DNA from: Oscillospiraceae bacterium
GTDB lineage: Bacteria > Bacillota > Clostridia > Saccharofermentanales > Saccharofermentanaceae
Assembly: GCA_902764825.1 (NCBI GenBank)
Contig: CACWXL010000003.1
Coordinates: 1-64,000 of the forward strand
DNA length: 64,000 nucleotides
Reading direction: 5' to 3'
The notes beneath the pieces are model-generated. The model had not been told where the DNA came from, did not search any database, and saw only the letters and a program-made list of their open reading frames with translations. Made by a program: the position numbers and the translations under genes. The first letter of the stretch is position 1. Each line of letters begins with the position of its first letter. Shown here in pieces: positions 35,307-43,325 of the stretch.

Positions 35307-35807
35307 ATGGATGCCGTATTTGAATCAGAGAACATCATATATGTAAGACCGTCGTTTGATCTCGTGCCGGAATATCTTGAGATGGTCAATGACATCGAGA
35401 ATGTTGCCAGGTTTATAGGCGACAGAAGAGAGCCGTTAAGCGAGAAAGACGAGATCGACTACATCAAGGATAAGATGGATAACGATGCGACGATGTTCTC
35501 GATGCTCGAGAAGGATACCCGTGAATTCATCGGTAATATCGAGTTCTTCAACCGCACCTTCGATGCAGCCGAATGGGGCATCGTGATCACGACTAAGATG
35601 CAGAATAAAGGTTACGGCAAAGAGGCGCTGATGAGGTCTGTCGAATACGGGTTTAATGAACTTGGACTTAACAGGATATTCCTAAGCGTATATGCGGATA
35701 ATCCGCGCGCTGTTCATGTATACGAGAAGTGCGGGTTTAAGGAGTTCAAGCGTGACGATGTGGACATCTTCATGGAGATGGTAAAAGATGAGAGTGCTGC
35801 TGACTGA
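35307..35807 (+). CDS. RimJ/RimL-type GNAT acetyltransferase
   Basis: A 166-residue GNAT protein with FIGNIEFFNRTFDAAEWGI, the acetyl-CoA loop NKGYGKEALMRSVEYGF at about 102-118 and VYADNPRAVHVYEKCGFKEF. It follows the flippase gene by 36 bases, and its end overlaps the next gene by 20 bases, so it is part of the cluster. It may acetylate an amino sugar or a peptide; the sequence does not decide. Confidence 0.85.
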   Translation: MDAVFESENIIYVRPSFDLVPEYLEMVNDIENVARFIGDRREPLSEKDEIDYIKDKMDNDATMFSMLEKDTREFIGNIEFFNRTFDAAEWGIVITTKMQNKGYGKEALMRSVEYGFNELGLNRIFLSVYADNPRAVHVYEKCGFKEFKRDDVDIFMEMVKDESAAD

Positions 35808-36855
35808 TGACAAGTTAAGCCTTGAAGAGCTGATGCGGCATAAAGACATAGCTCTCATAAGTGACGATGTAAGTTCAAGAGAAGAACTTATAGAATCGCT
35901 CATGAAGTATCTGAAGCTTAACCGGAAGCAGAGAAGATATTCTGATTACTACTCCGTAAGGCTCTTCGGATGCAATGTATGCGATATGTTCATATCTCTC
36001 AGTTACAGGTTCAAGTTCGAACCTCCGGTTCCGGTGAACGAGACGTTCTTCATATCAGAACCTGACCTCTACTACAACAAGAAAGCTTTTGATGAGGGCA
36101 GCATCAATCTCTGCTTTGTCATCGGATATTCCGGTTCGGGAAAGTCCGTTCTTACGCGTGAATATGAAGGTTCAGGAATTGAGAAGATATCTCTTGATGA
36201 CCTTGTCTGCGTTAAGGATCACTACACGATGGAAGACCTTAATATGATGAGTGAGATGCTCTATTCTTTCTTCGCAGGCCCGGGCGCGAAATACTATATC
36301 TCCAAGAAAGAACGTGACCTTTTTGCTGACAGGAGCGAAGTCTTCGTCGAGTTCATCAAGTACGCCAGAAAGTTTGCTTCTTCGCATAAGGAGACCAAGT
36401 TCATTCTTGAAGGAATCTGGACATATCTGTTCTTCGACGATCCTTCAAAGTTCGATAAATATGCTGTCTACATGAAGGGAACGTCACTTATCAAATCCAA
36501 GCTCAGAAGGATGAAGAGGGAGTCTTCCAACACTCCGGTCGAGTCCTGGGACCGTCTGATCGAGTTTGGCATCTATGCCGGTGATACGACATTCAAAGAC
36601 AGCAACGTCGATAAGTGGAGACGTCATTTCGAGAAGAAAAAAGAGACGGTCATAAAGCAGGAAGACAATTACTTCACGCTGTTGAAGCAGAACATAATGG
36701 CCAGGATAAACAATATCAACGACTGCTTCGTTCATGGTGATGCTGAAGGAATCAGGGCTATCAGCAAGAAGGCCGCAGCCGACCGCAAGATGGATCTTAC
36801 CGAGAAGGCAGTTGTCATCGAAGAGTGCAAAAGGGCACTTGCAGATCTTACCTGA
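35788..36855 (+). CDS. P-loop protein of unknown function, kinase-like
   Basis: A 355-residue protein I do not recognise. A Walker A motif GYSGSGKS is at about 112-119, in LCFVIGYSGSGKSVLTREYE. A stretch ISLDDLVCVKDHYTMEDLN follows, and FILEGIWTYLFFDDPSKF near 205-222 could hold the catalytic base or Walker B, as in small-molecule or zeta-like kinases. The N-terminal 100 residues (KLSLEELMRHKDIALISDD) have no known relative I can name. It overlaps the GNAT gene by 20 bases and closes the polysaccharide cluster, so a role in phosphorylating a sugar or precursor is possible but unproven. Confidence 0.6.
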   Translation: MRVLLTDDKLSLEELMRHKDIALISDDVSSREELIESLMKYLKLNRKQRRYSDYYSVRLFGCNVCDMFISLSYRFKFEPPVPVNETFFISEPDLYYNKKAFDEGSINLCFVIGYSGSGKSVLTREYEGSGIEKISLDDLVCVKDHYTMEDLNMMSEMLYSFFAGPGAKYYISKKERDLFADRSEVFVEFIKYARKFASSHKETKFILEGIWTYLFFDDPSKFDKYAVYMKGTSLIKSKLRRMKRESSNTPVESWDRLIEFGIYAGDTTFKDSNVDKWRRHFEKKKETVIKQEDNYFTLLKQNIMARINNINDCFVHGDAEGIRAISKKAAADRKMDLTEKAVVIEECKRALADLT

Positions 36856-37056
36856 TCTTCTGTGAATAATTCAGGCAGCGGAATTTTATTGCTCCACACA
36901 GTTTTAGTTAATACGTCAGCACTCCGGTTAAGGATTTGTTGCTTCCTTAAGAGGCGGCAAAAGAGATCCATGGACAGAAATCCGTTTTTTTAAATAATTA
37001 ACAGTTAATTTACTCTGTAATGATAAAAGAAAAATATAGAGTGTTAAAATATTTTT

Positions 37057-40000
37057 ATGAAACAGAAGCGGAACATTTTGTCTGGTATTTCCAGGTCAGT
37101 TGCCGCAGCGGTATTGACCGTTGTTGTTCTTTTCTCGCTCATTCCGGCAGGCCTTAGAGCCGATGAACGTTTTGTTATCGATCCCACAGGCAAACACGAG
37201 GGCCTGGCGGCTTTTCTCTACGACAACAAGACCGGACTTCCGACTTCTGAAGCTAATGCCATTGCAACTACTTCCGACGGTTTTATATGGATCGGAAGCT
37301 ACGGCGGTCTTATCAGATACGACGGCTCCACTTTCGAGAGATTCAGTTCAAAAACAGGTATCGCAAGTGTCGTAAGCCTCTTTGTCGACAGCAATGACAA
37401 TCTCTGGATAGGCACAAACGATAACGGTGCCGCCGTGATCGACAGATTCGGAAGCATCAGGATGTACCATAAGCGCGACGGCATGCCTTCGGCTCTTGTA
37501 AAAACCTTTGCCGAAGATGAGTTCGGAAACATATATGCCGGGACATCTCAGGGTCTGGTCATCTTCGATAAGAACGGCGAATTCAGAGTGATCACCGATC
37601 CAAAGATAAAGGATCCTAATATCAGATGTCTTGAGACCGGCAGCAACGGAATTACTTATGCATTAACCATCGGAGGAGACATCTTTACTCTGAAGAACGG
37701 CCGAGTGCTTAAGTATTACAGTGGGAAGGATGACCTCGGAATCGAGAATATTCATGCGATCCTTGCTGATCCTGAAGAAACAGGCAGTCTCTATCTTGGC
37801 GACAGTGAATCCCGTATCTGGCACGGCAGCCTTACAGAAGGATTCCCCAAAGCCCACAGGGAAAGTGTAAAAGGGTTAGGCGGTATCAACTGTCTGAAGA
37901 TGATCGACGGGGACCTTTGGGTATGTGCCGATAACGGTGTATATGTCTATGCAAAAAACAAGTCAGAAGGTAAAGTCCTTGAGAATATCCCGATGAATTC
38001 CAAGATCGAATATGTTACTGCTGACTATCAGGGCAATCTCTGGTTCGCGTCTTCAAAACAGGGCGTCATGAAGGTTGTTCCGAACCAGTTTACCGATATT
38101 TTCGATCTCTACGAACTTGAGGATGCCGTTGTAAATTCAACCTGCTATTACGAAGACATGCTCTTCATCGGCATGGATAACGGCTTTACCGTAATAGATA
38201 GGAACGGTCCTGTCGAAAGGGTCAGGATAAAGGACGCCAGGACAGCTTCAGGCAAGCACCTGGGAGACCTGAACCTTATTTCCATGCTTGAACAAGTAAG
38301 GATCAGATCGATAATCAAGGACAGTCAGAACAGGATATGGATATCCACATTTAATGATCTGGGTCTTGTCAGATATGACGGTAAGAATGTCGTTACATTT
38401 GGTGAAGCAGACGGCATGCCATCCACAAGGATCAGGGCGGTGACTGAATGCAGTGACGGTTCTTTCCTTGTCTCTTGTACCGGAGGACTTGCCATAATAA
38501 GAAATGACAAGGTCGAGAAGGTGTACGGTGCGGAATCAGGCATTAAGAATACCGAGATCCTGACTGCCGAAGAGGGCAGGAACGGAGACAGGCTGGCAGG
38601 TACCGACGGTGACGGTATCTATGTCATCGGCAGGTCAGGAATAAAGCACATAACAACTGAAGACGGCCTGATGTCAGACATCGTAATGAGGATCAAGAAG
38701 GCCAAAGATCAGGATGTCTACTGGATAGTTACCAGCAACTCGATAGCCTACATGACGACTGATTACAAGATCCATACGATCAATAATTTCCCGTTCTCAA
38801 ACAACTTCGATCTGTATGAGAATTCCCAGGGCGAAGTCTGGATACTCAGCAGCAACGGGATCTATGTCGTGAAGGCAGAAGAACTGATAGAGAATGAAGC
38901 AATCGAGCCTGTTTTCTATGGTATTGATAACGGTATCCCAAGCATAGCAAATGCAAATTCATACAGCTGCGTAACAGATGACGGTGTGCTTTACATCGCA
39001 GGCACAACGGGCGTTACCAAGGTCAATATCGAGAAGCAGTTCGAGCGTGTCAACAGCATCAGGATGAGCGTTCCTTATGTCGATGCTGACGGTGTAAAGA
39101 TATATCCGGAAAATGGCGTTATAACGGTTCCGAAGGGCACGAAAAAGATCACGGTATATCCTTACATCTGCTCATATACGCTGGGGAACCCCAAGGTCGA
39201 TTATTACCTCGTGGGCTTTGATTCAAGCAAAAAGGCTACCACCAAGAACGATCTTAAACCTATCGACTACACGAACCTCAAGGGCGGATATTATACATTC
39301 AGGATGACTATATCCGACTCAATGGGTAAAGAGAGCAATGAGTACAGGATCGAGATAGTCAAGGAGAGAGGCTTCAGCGAGTATCTTTGGTTCTGGCTGA
39401 TATTTATCCTGCTGTTCTATTTCCTGATAGTAACTTTTGTCCATTTCTATGTTAAGAAAAAGACCTCGGCTCTCATTAAGAAACAGGAAGAGAACAGGAC
39501 CCTCATCAGAGAGATCGTTGAAGCGTTCGCGAAGATGATCGATATGAAGGACAAGTATACGAACGGCCACTCCAAGAGAGTTGCCGAGTATACGGCGCTT
39601 CTTGCGCGCGAACTCGGATATGACAACGAGACAGTCGAGAAGTACTACAACATCGCACTTCTCCATGATATCGGAAAGATCGGAATACCTTCCGAAGTCC
39701 TCAATAAACAGGGCAAGCTGACCGTAGATGAGTATCACAAGATCCAGTCACATACCACACTCGGATATAACGTGTTAAAGGATATCAGCATCATGCCTGA
39801 GCTTTCTGTCGGTGCGGAATCACACCATGAGAGACCTGACGGAAAAGGTTATCCTCAGGGCCTTACCGGCGATGAGATCCCGAGAGTCGCACAGATAATC
39901 GGAGTTGCTGATACTTTCGATGCCATGTATTCAAGCCGCCCGTACAGGAAGAGAATGAATTTCGAGAAGGTCGTATCTGTTATTGCCAATGCCAGAGGAA

Positions 40001-40170
40001 CGCAGCTGGCAGAAGATGTTGTCGATGCATTCCTAAGAGTCGTTGAACGCGGCGGATTCAGAGCTCCCGATGATGATGGCGGCGGAGCGATGGAAGACAT
40101 AGATAACATCCATAAGAAGCTTGATAAGGAAGCGCAAAAAGATAATAAGGATAATGAGGGGCAGTCATAA
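37057..40170 (+). CDS. Beta-propeller sensor with HD-GYP c-di-GMP phosphodiesterase domain
   Basis: A 1037-residue transmembrane receptor. An N-terminal signal peptide (residues 1-35) leads into two seven-bladed propellers of Reg_prop repeats (GLPTSEANAIATTSDGFIWI, then NDNLWIGTNDNG). A Y_Y_Y-type immunoglobulin-like domain lies near 665-770, and one membrane helix at about 775-797. The C-terminal HD-GYP domain carries His870-Asp871 (LLHDIGKIG) and DGKGYPQG around residues 928-935. HD-GYP enzymes degrade cyclic di-GMP. The layout is that of hybrid two-component sensors with the kinase replaced by a phosphodiesterase. No ribosome binding site precedes the ATG. A hairpin terminator overlaps the stop. 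Confidence 0.92.
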   Translation: MKQKRNILSGISRSVAAAVLTVVVLFSLIPAGLRADERFVIDPTGKHEGLAAFLYDNKTGLPTSEANAIATTSDGFIWIGSYGGLIRYDGSTFERFSSKTGIASVVSLFVDSNDNLWIGTNDNGAAVIDRFGSIRMYHKRDGMPSALVKTFAEDEFGNIYAGTSQGLVIFDKNGEFRVITDPKIKDPNIRCLETGSNGITYALTIGGDIFTLKNGRVLKYYSGKDDLGIENIHAILADPEETGSLYLGDSESRIWHGSLTEGFPKAHRESVKGLGGINCLKMIDGDLWVCADNGVYVYAKNKSEGKVLENIPMNSKIEYVTADYQGNLWFASSKQGVMKVVPNQFTDIFDLYELEDAVVNSTCYYEDMLFIGMDNGFTVIDRNGPVERVRIKDARTASGKHLGDLNLISMLEQVRIRSIIKDSQNRIWISTFNDLGLVRYDGKNVVTFGEADGMPSTRIRAVTECSDGSFLVSCTGGLAIIRNDKVEKVYGAESGIKNTEILTAEEGRNGDRLAGTDGDGIYVIGRSGIKHITTEDGLMSDIVMRIKKAKDQDVYWIVTSNSIAYMTTDYKIHTINNFPFSNNFDLYENSQGEVWILSSNGIYVVKAEELIENEAIEPVFYGIDNGIPSIANANSYSCVTDDGVLYIAGTTGVTKVNIEKQFERVNSIRMSVPYVDADGVKIYPENGVITVPKGTKKITVYPYICSYTLGNPKVDYYLVGFDSSKKATTKNDLKPIDYTNLKGGYYTFRMTISDSMGKESNEYRIEIVKERGFSEYLWFWLIFILLFYFLIVTFVHFYVKKKTSALIKKQEENRTLIREIVEAFAKMIDMKDKYTNGHSKRVAEYTALLARELGYDNETVEKYYNIALLHDIGKIGIPSEVLNKQGKLTVDEYHKIQSHTTLGYNVLKDISIMPELSVGAESHHERPDGKGYPQGLTGDEIPRVAQIIGVADTFDAMYSSRPYRKRMNFEKVVSVIANARGTQLAEDVVDAFLRVVERGGFRAPDDDGGGAMEDIDNIHKKLDKEAQKDNKDNEGQS

Positions 40171-40186
40171 GACTGCCTCTTATTGT
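40156..40186 (+). terminator. Terminator overlapping the HD-GYP stop codon
   Basis: GAGG(g)GCAGTC at 40156-40166 pairs with GACTGCCTC at 40171-40179 around the loop ATAA, followed by TTATTGT. The TAA stop lies in the loop. Confidence 0.6.
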
Positions 40187-40272
40187 CTATTCAAAAACGG
40201 CATTATTGCTATGCCGAGAAAGTATGCCCTTGTATCTTCTTTTGCATTTATACTGAATTAAAGGAGGATACC

Positions 40273-42843
40273 ATGGCTGCATTTGACAGGGTCTTAAGCG
40301 GCATCCCCGAGATGGATACCGCGCTTGATAATATCAGGCTTGGCGATAACGTCGTCTGGCGTGTGTCCGATCTGGCTCAGTTTAAACTGTTCATGGAGCC
40401 GTATGTTGAACAGGCCGTAAAAGATAAGCGCAATATAATCTATTTCAGATTTGCAAGTCACGAACCGCTCGTAGAAGACCGGCCTGAGGTCAAGACGGTA
40501 ACGATCCCTTTATCCCACAGATTTGAGACATTTACGGTAGATATACATAATGTTATCGAGAAGGAAGGCTTTGATGCTTTCTACGTTTTCGACTGCCTGT
40601 CCGAACTTCAGACTGCGTGGGCAACTGATCTGATGATGGGCAATTTCTTCAAGGTAACATGCCCGTTTCTTTTTATTCTGGATACGGTTGCCTTTTTCCC
40701 GATAATAAGAGGCAAGCATTCAGTCGATGCCATAAATAAGATACTTAATACTACTCAGCTCTTTATCGATGTCTATTCTGACAGCAGGAATATCTATGTG
40801 CGTCCGGAGAAGGTCTGGAATAGAAATTCGGATACGATGTTCCTGCCTCATACGTACGAACTTGACACCGGTAAGTTCCGGCCGATCCTTGACGGTGTAA
40901 AGTCCAGCAGATTCTATCAGACGCTGGGTCAGGCACAGAGATCTTCAGAAGAGCAGTTCTCCGATTCCTGGGATAGATTCTTCAACCGCACGAAGATCCT
41001 TCACGAGAGTCAGTCTGACATTACCGAAGAGTGCTCAAGAATGTGCAACATCATGATGACCCGTGACGAGAAGATGCGTGAGATGGTAAAGAGAAATTTC
41101 ACACCGGAGGATTATTTCGCTGTCCGTGATCATATGATAGGTACCGGCATGATCGGCGGTAAGGCTTGCGGCATGCTGCTGGCGAGATCCGTCATCAGAA
41201 ATAAGGAGCCTGACATTGCAGACTGTCTGGAGCCACACGATTCCTTCTACGTAGGTTCTGACCTCTACTATACATATATCGTCGACAATGGTCTCTGGGA
41301 TCTCAGGATCAGGCAGAGAACAGAAGAAGGTTTCTTTACACTTGCTGAAGAGTTTGCGAAAAAGATAATGGAAGGCGAGTTCTCACCGGTTATGCGTGAG
41401 CAGTTTGTACGCATAATAAAATACTATGGTCAGGATCCGTACATCATAAGGTCCAGCAGCATCCTTGAGGATGGCTTCGGCAACGCATTTGCGGGCAAAT
41501 ACGAGTCTGTTTTCTGTGTTAACAGGGGGACTCCCGAAGAGCGCCTGGAAGAATTCGAGAACGCTATAAAAACTGTATATGCGAGCTCAATGAGCCTTTC
41601 TGCGCTTGACTACAGAAAGAGAAGAGGTCTTGATAAACGCGACGAGCAGATGGCACTCCTGATCCAGCGTGTGTCGGGATCTTATTATGGTCCTTACTAT
41701 ATGCCTTGTGCAGCAGGCGTAGGCTATTCGTACAGTCCATACAGGATAATGAAAGATTCCAATCCGGCGGCAGGCATGTTGAGGCTGGTTATGGGTTTGG
41801 GAACATCTGCCGTAGACAGAACAGAAGGTTCTTATCCGCGCATCGTAAATCTCGACATGCCGGAGAGATCCTCATATTCATCTTCTGCGGATAAACACAA
41901 GTTCTCACAGGGAAAGGCAGAGGTCATAAACATGACTTCCCATGTCTTGGAGAAACTCCCGTATGACAAGCTTGAAGCGGAAATCCCCGGATATCTTGAG
42001 AACGTTCTGCTGGAACATGACTACGATGCCGAATCAAGGCTTCGTGAAATGGGAAGACCCAGACAGATCAAGTTTATTTCATGCAAAGGTCTTGTCGCAA
42101 ACAAGAAATTAATGGAGCAGATGAAGAGGATGCTTCGATGTATTCAGGATGAATACGATTATCCCGTTGATACGGAATTTACCATCAACATTTCAGATAA
42201 CGGCGATTATTCGATCGACCTTTTGCAGTGCCGTCCGCTGCAGATACAGAAGACATCTTCAGGCACCGTTATTCCTGAAGACCTGCCGGAAGAAAAGATC
42301 CTTTTAGAGAGCAAAGGCTCTTCCATGGGTATGTCAAAGGCTGCCGGACTTGATGTTATCGTTTATGTCGATCCGGTCAAATATTTCAATATGCCTTATA
42401 AAGACAAGCCTGCAGTTGCAAGACTTATCGGTAAACTCAACTGGCATTTCAGGGATCTTGGCAAGCATATGATGCTCATTGTTCCGGGCCGTGTCGGGAC
42501 AACTTCTCCCGAACTCGGCGTGCCGACATCATTTGCCGATATCAGTGCTTTTGAGATCATCTGCGAGACAGAAGAAACGCGTGCCGGTTATAATCCCGAA
42601 CTCTCATACGGAAGCCATATCTTTCAGGATCTTGTTGAGGCTGAGATCCTATATACTGCGGTATTCAATAACGCCAAGACCATACACTTCCATCCCGGCA
42701 AGTTAGAAGATTCTCCTGATCTTATCGGAGAGTTTTCCGATGATGAGGAACTCTCTGACATAGTACATGTTTTCGATGTCTCGGGCAGAGAATGCAAGGT
42801 ATATAATGACATCGCAAATGAACATCTGGTGATCACCTGCTGA
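40273..42843 (+). CDS. PPDK-type ATP-grasp protein with decayed KaiC-like N-terminus
   Basis: An 856-residue soluble protein. Residues 1-230 resemble a KaiC/RecA-type ATPase (LSGIPEMDTALDNIRLGDNV at 8-27, where KaiC has TGIPGLD), but the Walker A loop is gone. Residues about 290-660 are the ATP-grasp domain of PEP synthase/PPDK (MIGGKACGMLL near 292, IIRSSSILEDGFGNAFAGKY near 391, DLLQCRPLQIQ near 648). The C-terminal 200 residues carry GRVGTTSPELGVPTSFADIS. The phosphohistidine and PEP-binding domains of true PPDK are absent, so the phosphoryl acceptor is unknown. I chose ATG 40273 behind AAGGAGG; the frame opens 30 codons earlier without a binding site. Confidence 0.75.
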   Translation: MAAFDRVLSGIPEMDTALDNIRLGDNVVWRVSDLAQFKLFMEPYVEQAVKDKRNIIYFRFASHEPLVEDRPEVKTVTIPLSHRFETFTVDIHNVIEKEGFDAFYVFDCLSELQTAWATDLMMGNFFKVTCPFLFILDTVAFFPIIRGKHSVDAINKILNTTQLFIDVYSDSRNIYVRPEKVWNRNSDTMFLPHTYELDTGKFRPILDGVKSSRFYQTLGQAQRSSEEQFSDSWDRFFNRTKILHESQSDITEECSRMCNIMMTRDEKMREMVKRNFTPEDYFAVRDHMIGTGMIGGKACGMLLARSVIRNKEPDIADCLEPHDSFYVGSDLYYTYIVDNGLWDLRIRQRTEEGFFTLAEEFAKKIMEGEFSPVMREQFVRIIKYYGQDPYIIRSSSILEDGFGNAFAGKYESVFCVNRGTPEERLEEFENAIKTVYASSMSLSALDYRKRRGLDKRDEQMALLIQRVSGSYYGPYYMPCAAGVGYSYSPYRIMKDSNPAAGMLRLVMGLGTSAVDRTEGSYPRIVNLDMPERSSYSSSADKHKFSQGKAEVINMTSHVLEKLPYDKLEAEIPGYLENVLLEHDYDAESRLREMGRPRQIKFISCKGLVANKKLMEQMKRMLRCIQDEYDYPVDTEFTINISDNGDYSIDLLQCRPLQIQKTSSGTVIPEDLPEEKILLESKGSSMGMSKAAGLDVIVYVDPVKYFNMPYKDKPAVARLIGKLNWHFRDLGKHMMLIVPGRVGTTSPELGVPTSFADISAFEIICETEETRAGYNPELSYGSHIFQDLVEAEILYTAVFNNAKTIHFHPGKLEDSPDLIGEFSDDEELSDIVHVFDVSGRECKVYNDIANEHLVITC

Positions 42844-42865
42844 TGTAGACACTGTAAATATCAAA

Positions 42866-42893
42866 TTGCCTGTTTCTCCACTTATGCTAAAAT
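42866..42893 (+). promoter_or_regulatory. Promoter of the small membrane protein gene
   Basis: TTGCCT at 42866-42871 and an extended -10 TGCTAAAAT ending at 42893 are separated by 16 bases. It lies 36 bases before the ATG. Confidence 0.6.
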
Positions 42894-42928
42894 ATCCGGT
42901 ATAGCGCATTGGGAAGGGAAGATCAGCT

Positions 42929-43240
42929 ATGAATAAGTGGGCATATTTTATTATCCAGTTTGTAGTGTCAACGATAATAACCTCTCTTGTCTGGTATCTG
43001 TTTGTCATTACAACTAATCATATGGTGGAAGGTGCAGTGGACTTTACTCCGCTCTACCTTTTTCTCGGAGGTATCCTCTTACACCTGATACTTACGGTTA
43101 TCTATATCCTGTTCGGTTGGCGGAAAGTCGATGAGTGGAGATGGTGGTGCATACTTATCGCCGCAGGGATATGTATCATTACATTCTTTATCGGTATCTA
43201 CGGCCAGGTAGCTATCCAGTATCTCATCTGGTATTACTGA
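42929..43240 (+). CDS. Small membrane protein, paralogue 1
   Basis: A 103-residue protein with three predicted membrane helices (about 5-25, 40-62, 72-95) and no other domain. It is similar along its length to the 112-residue protein at 59157-59495. Both start MxK-x-YF--Q--x-S with VWY near residue 21, both have a LxLTxIxIxxG-like second helix, and both have a Trp after a polar loop. I do not recognise the family. It has its own promoter and is followed by a terminator, so it is monocistronic. The ATG follows GGGAAGGGAAG. Confidence 0.75.
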   Translation: MNKWAYFIIQFVVSTIITSLVWYLFVITTNHMVEGAVDFTPLYLFLGGILLHLILTVIYILFGWRKVDEWRWWCILIAAGICIITFFIGIYGQVAIQYLIWYY

Positions 43241-43263
43241 TCCGGTTTTGTTTTATGTGATCG

Positions 43264-43302
43264 AAAAGCCCTTCAGGCATTTAACCTGAAGGGCTTTTGT
43301 TA
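43264..43302. terminator. Bidirectional terminator
   Basis: A perfect 14-base stem, AAAAGCCCTTCAGG / CCTGAAGGGCTTTT, with a seven-base loop. It serves the convergent small membrane protein and VWA lipoprotein genes. Confidence 0.93.
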
Positions 43303-43325
43303 ATAGGGCAGGAAAAACTCAGGGT

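Noticed and set aside
36856..37056. Cyclic-di-GMP riboswitch before the HD-GYP gene
   Set aside because: I looked for the conserved GEMM core. Only a short GCACTCCGGT likeness and an unrelated TTAAGGA/TCCTTAA stem are present, which is not enough.
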